Shown in pieces: positions 1 through 7,730 of a stretch of 31,715 bases of DNA. Source of the DNA: Acidimicrobiaceae bacterium UBA2093 (lineage in GTDB: Bacteria; Actinomycetota; Acidimicrobiia; Acidimicrobiales; Ilumatobacteraceae); contig DCZD01000036.1 of the NCBI GenBank assembly GCA_002331255.1, positions 2,507-34,221 on the forward strand. The letters run 5' to 3'. A program made the position numbers and the translations under genes. Within the stretch, counting starts at the first letter, position 1. Each line of letters opens with the position of its first letter. The notes under the pieces are model-generated. The model was not told the origin of the DNA and did no database searches. It saw nothing but the letters and a program-made list of their open reading frames with translations.

Positions 1-862
1 TCCATTCCATGTGTCCTTCTGCTTCGACGCGGGCACGCTTCGTGACCAGGTTGTACACATTCGGTGACCAGTTCTGAATGGTTGTATAGGTGACTCGTGC
101 ACTTGGCTTCACCACAATTTCAACGACGGCACTGTGCAACGAGTCGCTCGTGTACACCGGCGCAGAGCAACCTTCGATGTAGTGAACCTTCGAACCCTCG
201 TCAGCGATGATGAGGGTTCGCTCGAACTGTCCGGCGTTCTCGCTGTTGATACGGAAGTACGCCTGCAGTGGCATATCGACTTCAACACCAGGTGGCACAT
301 AGATAAACGACCCACCCGACCAGACCGAGGTGTTGAGTGCCGAGAACTTGTTGTCACCAGGAGGAATGACAGTTCCGAAGTACTGCTTAACGAGATCGGG
401 GTACTCGCGCAATGCGGTGTCCATGTCACAAAAGAGAATGCCTTGCTTCTCAAGATCCTCACGATTGCGATGGAACACCACCTCAGATTCGTATTGCGCG
501 GTAACACCTGCGAGGTATTTACGCTCCGCTTCAGGAATGCCGAGCTTCTCGTATGTCGCCTTCATCTGCTCTGGCAGGTCATCCCACTCATCGACCTGAT
601 CTGTGGCGGGCTTTAGGTAGTAGTAGATGTCCTGGAAATCGATGTCGGGCATGTTGACGGCGAACCACGGGGCCATCGGCTTGCGATCGAACATGCGAAG
701 ACTGCGCAAGCGGAAGTCGGTCATCCACTTCGGCTCGCCTTTCCACCAAGAGATCTGTTCGACGACACCGTCGTTCAGTCCCTTCTTGGGAGTGAAGGCG
801 TATTCGACGTCATCGCTCCAGCCAAGGTCGTACTTGGAGAGGTCGAGATCGAAGGTGCTCAT
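1..862 (-). CDS. sufB: Fe-S cluster assembly protein SufB, N-terminal 287 residues (3' end outside window)
   Basis: SufB is the scaffold component of the SufBCD complex, which builds iron-sulfur clusters in the cytoplasm. The reading frame runs leftward off the window with no stop. The visible part begins MSTFDLDLSKYDLGWSDD and contains conserved SufB stretches such as ISWWKGEPKWM, DIYYYLKPA, GVTAQYESEVV, NTSVWSGGSFIYVPPGV and IEGCSAPVYTSDSLHSAVVEI. The last of these belongs to the right-handed beta-helix core. About 180 residues of a normal 465-480 residue protein are missing only because of the window edge. The ATG is preceded by GGAG seven bases upstream. It is divergent from ychF, and no SufR-type regulator gene lies beside it here. 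The identification is secure. Confidence 0.96.
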   Translation of the reverse strand, partial: MSTFDLDLSKYDLGWSDDVEYAFTPKKGLNDGVVEQISWWKGEPKWMTDFRLRSLRMFDRKPMAPWFAVNMPDIDFQDIYYYLKPATDQVDEWDDLPEQMKATYEKLGIPEAERKYLAGVTAQYESEVVFHRNREDLEKQGILFCDMDTALREYPDLVKQYFGTVIPPGDNKFSALNTSVWSGGSFIYVPPGVEVDMPLQAYFRINSENAGQFERTLIIADEGSKVHYIEGCSAPVYTSDSLHSAVVEIVVKPSARVTYTTIQNWSPNVYNLVTKRARVEAEGHMEW

Positions 863-878
863 CGTCGCTCCGTTTCTG

Positions 879-919
879 CCCCGTGCCGGGCGGGGGGAAT
901 TTGCACTACGCACATAGTA
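879..919 (-). promoter_or_regulatory. sufB promoter -10 (TACTAT) and leader hairpin
   Basis: On the minus strand a TACTAT hexamer (919-914) lies about 50 bases before the sufB start. The predicted leader contains a 5-bp GC hairpin, CCCCG/CGGGG (895-891 with 883-879) with a 7-nt loop. It ends 16 bases before the start codon, just upstream of the ribosome-binding site. I see no good -35 element. The function of the hairpin is unknown. Confidence 0.4.
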
Positions 920-923
920 ACAA

Positions 924-952
924 TTCGACCTTCCGAAGCCCACAGGTAGCGT
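924..952 (+). promoter_or_regulatory. ychF promoter
   Basis: TTCGAC (924-929), a 17-bp spacer and TAGCGT (947-952) form a good sigma70-type promoter. The hexamer ends 10 nt before the ychF ATG, so transcription would start about 3 nt before the start codon. This leaves almost no leader and no room for a Shine-Dalgarno site. Confidence 0.5.
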
Positions 953-962
953 CACTTTTCGC

Positions 963-2060
963 ATGGAACGCTTCGGCCTCGTCGGCCTCCCCAACGCGGG
1001 CAAGTCCTCTCTCTACAACGCCTTGACCGGGGGTGGGGCCCTGGCTGCTCCGTACGCCTTCGCAACCAAGGACCCGAACATCGGTGTGGCCAAGGTGCCC
1101 GATAGCCGACTCGAGGCACTCGCTGCGATGTCGGCCTCGCAGAAGACGGTGCACGCTGCAGTGCAGGTTGTCGACATCGGTGGCCTTGTCGAAGGCGCGA
1201 GCAAAGGTGAAGGACTCGGCAACAAGTTTCTCGCCAATATTCGCGAAGTGGATGCCATCGTGTTCGTGTTGCGAGCATTCAGCGACACAGACGTGCCGGG
1301 ACCAGATGACCCGCTTGAACACTTACGCATTGTCGAGTTGGAACTGGCGCTCGCCGATCTGGAGACCGTCGAAGCACGACTCACGCGAGTACAGAAGCAG
1401 GCACGCGTCGACAAGTCGGCAGCAGAGGAAGTCGGTTCACTCGAGCGCGCACATGCAGCTCTTGCAGAAGGTCTCCCCTTGTATCGAGCGGGGCTATCGG
1501 CCGATGACCGCGAGATGTTGGCGCCACACTTTCTGCTCACCAACCGTCGCGTGCTCGCCGTGGTGAATGTCGGCGAAAACGATCTTGCATCTATCCCCGA
1601 GGTCGAAGCGCGAGTGCGTGCCGAACTCGCGCCACCTGGTTCGGCCCACGAACACGACGTCGAGGTGCTCGGAATGAGCGTGCAGATCGAAGCAGAAGCA
1701 GCCCTACTCGACGACGCTGATCGCGCTGACATGCTCGAAGCCCTTGGTCTTGGTGAAGGAGCGCTCTACAAAATGGTGCGCAGCGCATATCACTTGCTTG
1801 GTCTACGCACGTACTTCACCACTGGCGACAAAGAGTCTCGCGCATGGACGTTTCGTGCGGGTTCGAAAGCACCTGAGTGCGCAGGAAAGATCCACAGTGA
1901 TTTGCAGCGTGGGTTCATCCGTGCCGAAGTCATCCACTGGGACGAGTTGCTGGAGATCGGCAGTTGGAACAAAGCCAAAGACGTTGGCAAAATCCGCGCT
2001 GAAGGCAAAGACTACGAAGTGCAAGACGGCGACGTTCTGGAGATTCGATTCAATGTCTGA
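963..2060 (+). CDS. ychF: Ribosome-associated P-loop ATPase YchF (OLA1 family)
   Basis: The protein has 365 residues, the usual YchF length. The P-loop is GLPNAGKS (8-15) and the G3 motif is DIGG (71-74). The G4 position reads NVGE (202-205) rather than NKxD, the family hallmark linked to ATP rather than GTP preference. A coiled-coil insertion (about 125-180) precedes the C-terminal TGS domain, which carries the conserved YFTTGDKESRAWTF, GAxxAAGxIHSD-type and GKIRAEGKDYEVQDGD stretches. In other bacteria YchF binds ribosomes and influences stress responses and translation. It is the first gene of a tight (+) cluster. The downstream DUF192 gene overlaps its 3' end by 8 bp. The start is supported by the promoter immediately upstream. 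Confidence 0.97.
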   Translation: MERFGLVGLPNAGKSSLYNALTGGGALAAPYAFATKDPNIGVAKVPDSRLEALAAMSASQKTVHAAVQVVDIGGLVEGASKGEGLGNKFLANIREVDAIVFVLRAFSDTDVPGPDDPLEHLRIVELELALADLETVEARLTRVQKQARVDKSAAEEVGSLERAHAALAEGLPLYRAGLSADDREMLAPHFLLTNRRVLAVVNVGENDLASIPEVEARVRAELAPPGSAHEHDVEVLGMSVQIEAEAALLDDADRADMLEALGLGEGALYKMVRSAYHLLGLRTYFTTGDKESRAWTFRAGSKAPECAGKIHSDLQRGFIRAEVIHWDELLEIGSWNKAKDVGKIRAEGKDYEVQDGDVLEIRFNV

Positions 2061-2397
2061 GCCGGTGTGGCTGGTGAGTGCGGGTCGCGTGCTTGCCGCT
2101 GCACAATGTCCAAGCACGCGTGCGCAGCGGCGCCGCGGGTTGATCGGACAGAAACAATTCGAGCCACTTGTCCTGCAACCATGTCGTTGGGTGCACTCAC
2201 TCTTCATGCGAATGCCGATTGATGTCGCATATCTCGACGAAGAGGGACAAGTGGTGTTCCTTGAACACCTCCATCCATGGCGTGTGGCAGCACCGGTCTG
2301 GCGAGCGCGAAGTGTCATCGAAGCATCGGCGGGTTCCTTTGAACGCTGGAATCTGAATGTCGGCGACATCGTGGAAGTGCGCCGTGGCGGAAACTGA
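2053..2397 (+). CDS. DUF192 family protein
   Basis: This 114-residue protein has the DUF192 pattern: RRRGLIGQ near residue 30, then the conserved W-VHSLFMRMPIDVAYLDEEG block, and a C-terminal LNVGDIVEV close to the usual 'GDxV' ending. Family members are small beta-rich proteins of unknown role and are often exported. This one has no signal peptide or lipobox and therefore looks cytoplasmic. The ATG overlaps the end of ychF by 8 bp, and the 3' end overlaps the start of rsmI by 14 bp, so it is translated within the same mRNA. An in-frame extension further upstream inside ychF is possible but is not homologous to anything I recognise. Confidence 0.85.
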   Translation: MSEPVWLVSAGRVLAAAQCPSTRAQRRRGLIGQKQFEPLVLQPCRWVHSLFMRMPIDVAYLDEEGQVVFLEHLHPWRVAAPVWRARSVIEASAGSFERWNLNVGDIVEVRRGGN

Positions 2398-3271
2398 AGT
2401 GGTCAGCCCTGGTCTGTGGCTCGTGTCAACACCCATCGGCAACATGGGCGACATGACTGTCCGTGCACGTGAGGTACTACAAGCCGCAAAAGTGGTGTGT
2501 TGCGAAGACACCCGTCGTAGCGGACGCCTGCTGGCTGCCATCTCTGCCACTCCAGAGCGCTTCATCGTCGTGAACGAACACACCGAACACGACGCCATCG
2601 ACACTGTGGCCAACTTGGTCACGTCGGGGTACGTGGTCGCTCTCATCTCTGATGCGGGCACACCGGCCATCAGTGACCCAGGCGAGCGCTTGGTGCGCGC
2701 GATGGTCGAGCGTTCACTTCCGGTGTGGAGCGCTCCCGGGCCTACTGCACTTGTTGCGGCGATCATCGTGAGCGGCTTTCCCACCGACCGCTTCGTGTTC
2801 GAGGGCTTTCTGCCTCGCTCAGGCGCCGAACGACGTGAACGTCTTGCAGAAGTTTCCCGCGAACGACGCACATGCGTGTTGTACGAAGCACCTCATCGCA
2901 TCGAGCGAACACTCATCGACTTAGTCGAATCATGTGGCGCCGAGCGCCGCGTGTGCCTCACACGCGAACTCACCAAGATGCATGAAGAGCTGTGGCGCGG
3001 CACGCTCGCAGAGGCCGTCACCCACGTTCAGTTAACCGAACCCCGTGGCGAATATGTGCTGGTGCTTGACGCCACACCTGCAATCACTCTCGAGATCACA
3101 GACGACGACATCGTGGGGGCACTCAACGATCGTCGGGGCCTTGGCCTTTCCACCCGTGACAGCGTCGATGAGGTAGCCACGGTGCTGAATGTCTCCCGCA
3201 AGCGTGTGTACGACTTGGCGACAAGTACGGATAACCCAGGTGCGAATAGCCCGAAGAGGCGCAAGAATTAG
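2384..3271 (+). CDS. rsmI: 16S rRNA (cytidine1402-2'-O)-methyltransferase RsmI
   Basis: RsmI methylates the 2'-OH of C1402 in the ribosomal P-site using S-adenosylmethionine. With the GTG at 2384 the protein has 295 residues. Family motifs appear in order: LVSTPIGNMGDMTVRA (13-28), CCEDTRRSG (39-47), LISDAGTPAISDPG (87-100), SAPGPTALVAA, FEGFLPRSG and YEAPHRI. A C-terminal helical extension (RDSVDEVATVLNVSRKRVYDL) resembles the HTH-like tail of RsmI. I prefer the GTG at 2384 because GGAAG lies seven bases before it. An ATG at 2357 would add nine residues that overlap DUF192 further. In M. tuberculosis rsmI also lies upstream of metG, so the position is conserved. Confidence 0.95.
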   Translation: MAETEVVSPGLWLVSTPIGNMGDMTVRAREVLQAAKVVCCEDTRRSGRLLAAISATPERFIVVNEHTEHDAIDTVANLVTSGYVVALISDAGTPAISDPGERLVRAMVERSLPVWSAPGPTALVAAIIVSGFPTDRFVFEGFLPRSGAERRERLAEVSRERRTCVLYEAPHRIERTLIDLVESCGAERRVCLTRELTKMHEELWRGTLAEAVTHVQLTEPRGEYVLVLDATPAITLEITDDDIVGALNDRRGLGLSTRDSVDEVATVLNVSRKRVYDLATSTDNPGANSPKRRKN

Positions 3272-3275
3272 ACCT

Positions 3276-4049
3276 ATGGAAAGCACACGCCGCGCCGCGT
3301 TCTTCGACTTGGATCGCACGCTCATCGCTGGTGCATCTGCGTTCGTGTTCGCCCGTGCTGCGCGTGAAGCTGGTTACCTCACAACGCAAGACTTCCTGCG
3401 CGACGCAGCGAAAGCGATTCAGTTTCGTTTATCGGGTTCGACAGACGAAATGACCGACGCAGTGCGCGACCAGATGCTCTCCGCAGTTGGCGGACGTCAG
3501 CAGTCAGACTTGGTGTCACTCAACGAAGCAGTACTTCCTGAACTACTCGGCATGATTCGTCCCGAAGCACGCAACCTCATCGAACAACACCACGCTGCAG
3601 GTCGCGACACCTACATCGTGTCAGCATCACCAATTGAGCTGGTTGAGCCACTCGCACGTGCACTCAACATGACTGGCGGAATTGGAACCGTTAGCGAAGT
3701 CGTCGATGGCGTGTACACCGGTCGGCTCGCCGGGCCTTTTTGCTACGGAGCCGGCAAAGCAGTTGCCATCAGCGATCTCGCAAAGAACGAAGGCATCGAT
3801 CTCGAAAAGTCATGGGGCTATTCAGACTCTTCAAGTGACTTGCCGATGCTCGAGATCGTCGGTCATCCCGTCGCTGTCAACCCCGACGCCACACTGTCTC
3901 GTGTCGCACGCGAGCGTGGCTGGCCGGTCGTGGTGTTCTCGCAACGAACAAAAACCGTCGTGCGTCGAAGCACGGCAGCTAGTGCTGCAGTCGCCATCGC
4001 ATTGCTCGCCTTTTCACTCGGTGTGCGACGCGGTCGTTCGATCAACTGA
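3276..4049 (+). CDS. HAD superfamily subfamily IB phosphatase with C-terminal hydrophobic segment
   Basis: This 257-residue protein is of the SerB-like HAD-IB type. Motif I is FFDLDRTL with the two aspartates D11 and D13. Motif II lies in YIVSASPIELVEPLA and motif IV in GYSDSSSDLPMLEIVG. A helical cap lies between about residues 25 and 95. The final 30 residues hold a single hydrophobic helix (AASAAVAIALLAFSLGV) followed by basic RRGR, so the enzyme may be tail-anchored in the membrane. The substrate cannot be read from the sequence. Homologues include phosphoserine and lysophospholipid-type phosphatases. It starts 4 bp after rsmI. Its stop lies 6 bp from the convergent thioesterase stop, with no clear terminator between them. 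Confidence 0.9.
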   Translation: MESTRRAAFFDLDRTLIAGASAFVFARAAREAGYLTTQDFLRDAAKAIQFRLSGSTDEMTDAVRDQMLSAVGGRQQSDLVSLNEAVLPELLGMIRPEARNLIEQHHAAGRDTYIVSASPIELVEPLARALNMTGGIGTVSEVVDGVYTGRLAGPFCYGAGKAVAISDLAKNEGIDLEKSWGYSDSSSDLPMLEIVGHPVAVNPDATLSRVARERGWPVVVFSQRTKTVVRRSTAASAAVAIALLAFSLGVRRGRSIN

Positions 4050-4055
4050 CGTCAA

Positions 4056-4859
4056 TCAGCCAAGGCGCGGCGCCAAAGCAATCTGTCGACTCAGAGCCAC
4101 GCACGTGCCACTTGAATCCCAGATCTGACCGTCTTCTTCCAACATTCCGCCCTGCACCACATGGGTAGTGAACACGCACTGCACGGGTCCGGGAGACGGC
4201 TGAGCACGCACATGCACGGTCAACTCGACTGTCGGCACCCAACCTTGCATGCCGAACAAGTTGAAAAGTGTTGGTGGGAACGCGTCTGCTGCGAGCAACA
4301 AGCCGAGCGTCGACATAGGGGTGCCATCGGCGAACTCGAGCCACCCTCGCATTCGCGCAACTCGTGGAGGGTTCCCAGTGGCGAACCCAACATCATCGGG
4401 GTGCAGGTACGTGGTCAACCGGTTTTGGAGCGCAGGGACGAGCGGTGAATTGTCGCGGCGCGCAACACAATCGTCGACAGGCGGGATGTCTGGTGGCGAC
4501 ATCGTGACATGAATCGGCTCACGCTGTGCATCGACATCTCCGAACGAACCAATTGCCCTCGCAATATTCGTGGCACCGCGACGAAGTGAGGCAGAGACGG
4601 TCGACAACGTGCGTCCCGCCTTCACAACCTCGACATCTGTGACGTACTCGTCTGACGCCGGTGCCGGCGCCAGATAGTGCATGGTGACACTGACGGGATC
4701 ATTTCGACCGGAAGCAACACACATGGCATTGGCAACACGTGCCAACAAGAAACCACCGTTGGCGTTTCCCATGATGTCCCAACCGTCGGGAATTGGAGTG
4801 AAGTACGACCCTGTACCGAGTTCGCTCACCGACACCGCTTCGTTGAACTCCGATGGCAC
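4056..4859 (-). CDS. Acyl-CoA thioesterase-like double-hotdog protein
   Basis: This 267-residue protein matches the TesB-like/4HBT_3 thioesterase pattern. GNANGGFLLARVANAM (31-46) forms the first hotdog helix, with the NGGF signature. It is followed by SVTMHYLAPA, VVKAGRTLSTVSASL, a middle linker, and a second hotdog with TPMSTLGLLLAADAFPP and VPTVELTVHVRAQP. Such enzymes hydrolyse medium or long acyl-CoA, but the actual substrate is unknown. The start is a GTG with no Shine-Dalgarno site. A TATGCT hexamer six bases upstream points to a leaderless transcript. The gene is divergent from metG and convergent with the HAD phosphatase gene. Confidence 0.87.
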   Translation of the reverse strand: MPSEFNEAVSVSELGTGSYFTPIPDGWDIMGNANGGFLLARVANAMCVASGRNDPVSVTMHYLAPAPASDEYVTDVEVVKAGRTLSTVSASLRRGATNIARAIGSFGDVDAQREPIHVTMSPPDIPPVDDCVARRDNSPLVPALQNRLTTYLHPDDVGFATGNPPRVARMRGWLEFADGTPMSTLGLLLAADAFPPTLFNLFGMQGWVPTVELTVHVRAQPSPGPVQCVFTTHVVQGGMLEEDGQIWDSSGTCVALSRQIALAPRLG

Positions 4860-4865
4860 GAGTTC

Positions 4866-4871
4866 AGCATA
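4866..4871 (-). promoter_or_regulatory. Leaderless -10 of the thioesterase gene
   Basis: TATGCT on the minus strand is followed by six bases (GAACTC) and then the GTG start at 4859. This is the actinobacterial leaderless arrangement, in which transcription begins at or next to the start codon. Confidence 0.5.
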
Positions 4872-4906
4872 TGAAAATGCGCCCGACTTTCACGTGCCAG
4901 TGCCAA

Positions 4907-4912
4907 TAGCCT
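4907..4912 (+). promoter_or_regulatory. Leaderless -10 of metG
   Basis: TAGCCT is followed by seven bases and the GTG start of metG at 4920. The only Shine-Dalgarno-like bases (AAGG) end two bases before the GTG, too close to work well. This supports a leaderless start. Confidence 0.5.
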
Positions 4913-4919
4913 GAAGGTC

Positions 4920-6425
4920 GTGAGTCGCTTCTACCTGACGACACCGATTTATTACGTGAACGCCCAACCCCACCTCGGGCATGCGTACACAACGATCGTC
5001 GGTGATGCACTCGCTCGCTGGCATCGCCTGCTCGGCGACGACGTGCATTTTCTAACGGGCACCGATGAACACGGACTGAAGATCCAACAGGCTGCCGATG
5101 CGGCCGGTATTCCGCCACAACAATTCGCCGACGACATCGCGCCGCTCTTCGTGAAAGCATGGGAACGACTCGATATCACCAACACCGACTTCATCCGCAC
5201 CACCGAGCAACGTCATCGGGTCGGCGTGCAGAAGTTGCTGCAAGCATGTTTCGACGCGGGTGACATCGAACTCGACGTGTACCGCGGTATGTACTGCGTC
5301 GCGTGCGAGGCGTACTACACAGCCGACGATCTAGATGGTGAGATCTGCCCCATCCACAAACGGCCGGTCGAGCACGTCGAAGAAGAGAACTACTTCTTCA
5401 GGTTGTCGCGCTTTGGTGACCGTCTTCTCGACTGGTACGCCAAACACCCCGATGCCATCGTGCCAGATCATCGCCTGAACGAAGTCACATCATTCATCAA
5501 ACAGGGCCTTCACGACTTCTCTGTCAGTCGAAAGACATTGACGTGGGGAATTCCTCTGCCATTCGATGAAAGCCACGTCGCCTACGTATGGTTCGACGCA
5601 CTGGCCAACTACATCACCGCCATCGGCTACGGCGCCGATGACGCGAAGTTCAAGACGTGGTGGCCGGTCAATCGACATCTCATCGGCAAAGACATCATCC
5701 GATTCCACTGCATCTATTGGCCAGCGATGCTCATGTCAGCCGGCATCGAACCACCAAGCGGCTATGCCGTTGGTGGTTGGCTGCTCGTTGGCGGCGAGAA
5801 GATGAGCAAGACCTCTGGGAACGTCGTGAACCCACTCGATCTCATCGACGAGATCGGTCTCGATGGCTTCCGCTACTACGTGCTCGCCGACACTGCATAC
5901 GGCAACGACGGTGACTTCACCTACGAAGGCCTCATCGCTCGCTACAACTCGGACTTGGCGAACAACCTCGGCAACCTTGCCGCGCGAGTGGCCACGGTCG
6001 TCGGCAAGAAATGCGACGGTCGCGGAACTGCCCCGTCGCCCGACAGTTCTCTTGCACCCGTTGCTCGTCAGACGGTGGCCGATGCGGTTGAGCAGTGGCA
6101 AAGGGTGCAACCAAGTCGCGCGCTCGAAGCCACGTGGCAGCTCATCCGTGCCACGAACGCACATCTAGAACAACACGAGCCATGGAAATCTGAGCCTGGT
6201 GCGGGCGTCAACGCGGTCATGGGCGACGCGCTTGAAGCACTTCGTATCGTCACAATCCTCGTGTACCCCGCCATGCCCGACACCGCTCGTGAAATCTGGT
6301 CGCGCATCGGTATGACGGGTGACATCGCCGACGTACGCGTGCCCGACGCACTCGAGTGGGGCAAGTACACGCCAGGCGCGACGGTCACGAAAGGTGATCC
6401 GCTCTTTCCACGACGTACTGCGTGA
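4920..6425 (+). CDS. metG: Methionyl-tRNA synthetase
   Basis: The enzyme charges tRNA-Met with methionine. It is a class I synthetase of 501 residues. The HIGH motif reads HLGH (18-21) and the KMSKS motif reads KMSKT (294-298). A single zinc knuckle is formed by C126, C129, C143 and H146, the CxxC...CxxH arrangement of the Thermus-type enzyme. The anticodon-binding helical domain occupies roughly residues 345-480. The C-terminal EMAP/Trbp111 tRNA-binding domain found in some orthologues is absent, as is normal for actinobacterial MetRS. The neighbours match the conserved metG-tatD-(rpfB)-ksgA-ispE order. The tatD start overlaps the stop codon. Confidence 0.98.
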   Translation: MSRFYLTTPIYYVNAQPHLGHAYTTIVGDALARWHRLLGDDVHFLTGTDEHGLKIQQAADAAGIPPQQFADDIAPLFVKAWERLDITNTDFIRTTEQRHRVGVQKLLQACFDAGDIELDVYRGMYCVACEAYYTADDLDGEICPIHKRPVEHVEEENYFFRLSRFGDRLLDWYAKHPDAIVPDHRLNEVTSFIKQGLHDFSVSRKTLTWGIPLPFDESHVAYVWFDALANYITAIGYGADDAKFKTWWPVNRHLIGKDIIRFHCIYWPAMLMSAGIEPPSGYAVGGWLLVGGEKMSKTSGNVVNPLDLIDEIGLDGFRYYVLADTAYGNDGDFTYEGLIARYNSDLANNLGNLAARVATVVGKKCDGRGTAPSPDSSLAPVARQTVADAVEQWQRVQPSRALEATWQLIRATNAHLEQHEPWKSEPGAGVNAVMGDALEALRIVTILVYPAMPDTAREIWSRIGMTGDIADVRVPDALEWGKYTPGATVTKGDPLFPRRTA

Positions 6426-7210
6426 ACACGAGACACGACATGACTGAAGCAACTTGGATCGACTCGCATTGCCACGTGTTCGATGACCGAATGGAACACG
6501 ACGCAGAAAGCGCTTTAGATGCCGCACGCAATGCGGGCGTGCGAGGCTTCGTGGTAATCGGAACAGACCGTGAGACAAGTCTGCAAGCCATCGATCTTGC
6601 ATCACGCCGCAATGACACATGGGCAACAGTCGGACTACATCCACACGATGCGCACATCGGTGTCGACACCATCGAAGATCTTGTGACATCACCTCGCGTC
6701 GTGGCTGTTGGCGAATGTGGTCTTGATTTCCACTATGACAACTCACCCCGCGACATTCAACGCGATGCCTTTGCACGACAGATCGCGTTAGCCAAGGCAC
6801 ATAACCTCACCCTCGTTATACATACGCGCGAAGCATGGGACGACACGTTCGACGTACTCGATGCCGAAGGAGTGCCACCACAGACGGTCATCCACTGCTT
6901 CACCGGTGGACCAGAGGAAGCGCGAAAGTGCCTCGATCGTGGCGCGTACCTTTCGTTCAGTGGTGTCGTCACCTTCAAGAATGCACAACCAACTCGTGAC
7001 GCTGCGTTGCTCTGCCCCGCCGACAGGTTGATCATCGAGACCGATGCCCCGTATCTGGCCCCCGTGCCGCATCGAGGGCGACCAAACGAACCTGCGTACG
7101 TTGCGGTCGTTGGTCGCGCCATCGCCGATATGCGCGGTGTCAGCGCCGAATCACTGTCAGCGAGCAGTACTCAGGCCACCCTCCTTGCGTTTCCACGCAT
7201 GGCTTCCTAG
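6422..7210 (+). CDS. tatD: TatD family metal-dependent hydrolase (DNase-like)
   Basis: This 262-residue TIM-barrel protein has all TatD metal ligands: HxH in DSHCHVF (H16, H18), E98 in VGECGLDFHY, H134 in LVIHTREA, H158 in VIHCFTG, and D208 in IIETDAPYL. TatD proteins are 3'-5' exonucleases or deoxyribonucleases implicated in DNA repair, although the role in actinobacteria is not well established. The GTG at 6422 overlaps the metG stop by 4 bp. An ATG at 6440, with GAG seven bases upstream, is an alternative start that would remove six residues before the conserved domain. Confidence 0.95.
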   Translation: MNTRHDMTEATWIDSHCHVFDDRMEHDAESALDAARNAGVRGFVVIGTDRETSLQAIDLASRRNDTWATVGLHPHDAHIGVDTIEDLVTSPRVVAVGECGLDFHYDNSPRDIQRDAFARQIALAKAHNLTLVIHTREAWDDTFDVLDAEGVPPQTVIHCFTGGPEEARKCLDRGAYLSFSGVVTFKNAQPTRDAALLCPADRLIIETDAPYLAPVPHRGRPNEPAYVAVVGRAIADMRGVSAESLSASSTQATLLAFPRMAS

Positions 7211-7223
7211 CGTCGTTGTCACC

Positions 7224-7730
7224 GTGAATCTGTCCCGCATCGATCGCAACCGCCTCACGTTCGTGGGCGTCATCACAGCACTCGTGCTGCCACTCATGTG
7301 GATGGCACAAGGTCGTTCAGACACTGCACCAACGACCACCACGATCGACGCGACGACGACAACTATCGCGGTCGGAATTGGGGCCGAAGCGACAGCAGAT
7401 GCGCCAGCGAATCTTGAAGGGCCAGAGAGTGTCGGGGTCACCGACAAGAACCGCATCGCATACCCCGCGGATGAATCGGCATCGAGCGCAAAGGGCAACG
7501 CGACTTTCAAGCGCTTCCCCGAATCAGCACAGACTGGTTGTGCCACGAATGCAGCTCCCCTTGGTGCTGTCATCACGGTTCGCAACGTGAACAACGGGCT
7601 GAAGACCGACTGCACGAACATCAATATCGGTTACTTACCCGGCGGATCCGACATCGTTTTGAACATGGCGGTGTTCGAGAAAATCGCAGAACTGATTGAT
7701 GCACCACTACCTGTTGAGATGACCTGGTGA
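7224..7730 (+). CDS. Secreted or anchored small protein with RlpA/3D-like double-psi beta-barrel, at the rpfB position
   Basis: The 168-residue protein starts MNLSRIDRNRLTF. It has one hydrophobic segment (about 12-29), then a Thr-rich low-complexity linker (TTTTIDATTTTIAV, 37-50). The C-terminal part (about 90-167) resembles a double-psi beta-barrel: TGCATNAAPLGAVITVRNVN, a second Cys (C106 and C130 could pair), then an IxIGYLPGGSDIVLNMAVFEKI stretch matching the RlpA 'DLSxxAF' region. The RGPF loop typical of RlpA is replaced by GYLPGG. In M. tuberculosis the gene between tatD and ksgA is rpfB, which encodes a resuscitation-promoting factor. No lysozyme-like Rpf catalytic domain, DUF348 or G5 domain is present here. 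A cell-wall role is inferred from fold and position. The gene shares GTGA with ksgA. Confidence 0.72.
   Translation: MNLSRIDRNRLTFVGVITALVLPLMWMAQGRSDTAPTTTTIDATTTTIAVGIGAEATADAPANLEGPESVGVTDKNRIAYPADESASSAKGNATFKRFPESAQTGCATNAAPLGAVITVRNVNNGLKTDCTNINIGYLPGGSDIVLNMAVFEKIAELIDAPLPVEMTW

Noticed and set aside
1013..1732. 239-residue minus-strand frame opposite ychF
   Set aside because: It is a shadow of ychF with low-complexity composition and no motif or ribosome-binding site.
4047..4054. TGACGTCA palindrome between the convergent HAD and thioesterase genes
   Set aside because: It arises from the stop codon region. A single 8-bp palindrome is not enough to propose a binding site.
7331..7367. 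Short direct repeats (ACGACC/ACGACG) as a repeat element
   Set aside because: They are codons of the Thr-rich linker in the RlpA-like protein and not a separate DNA element.
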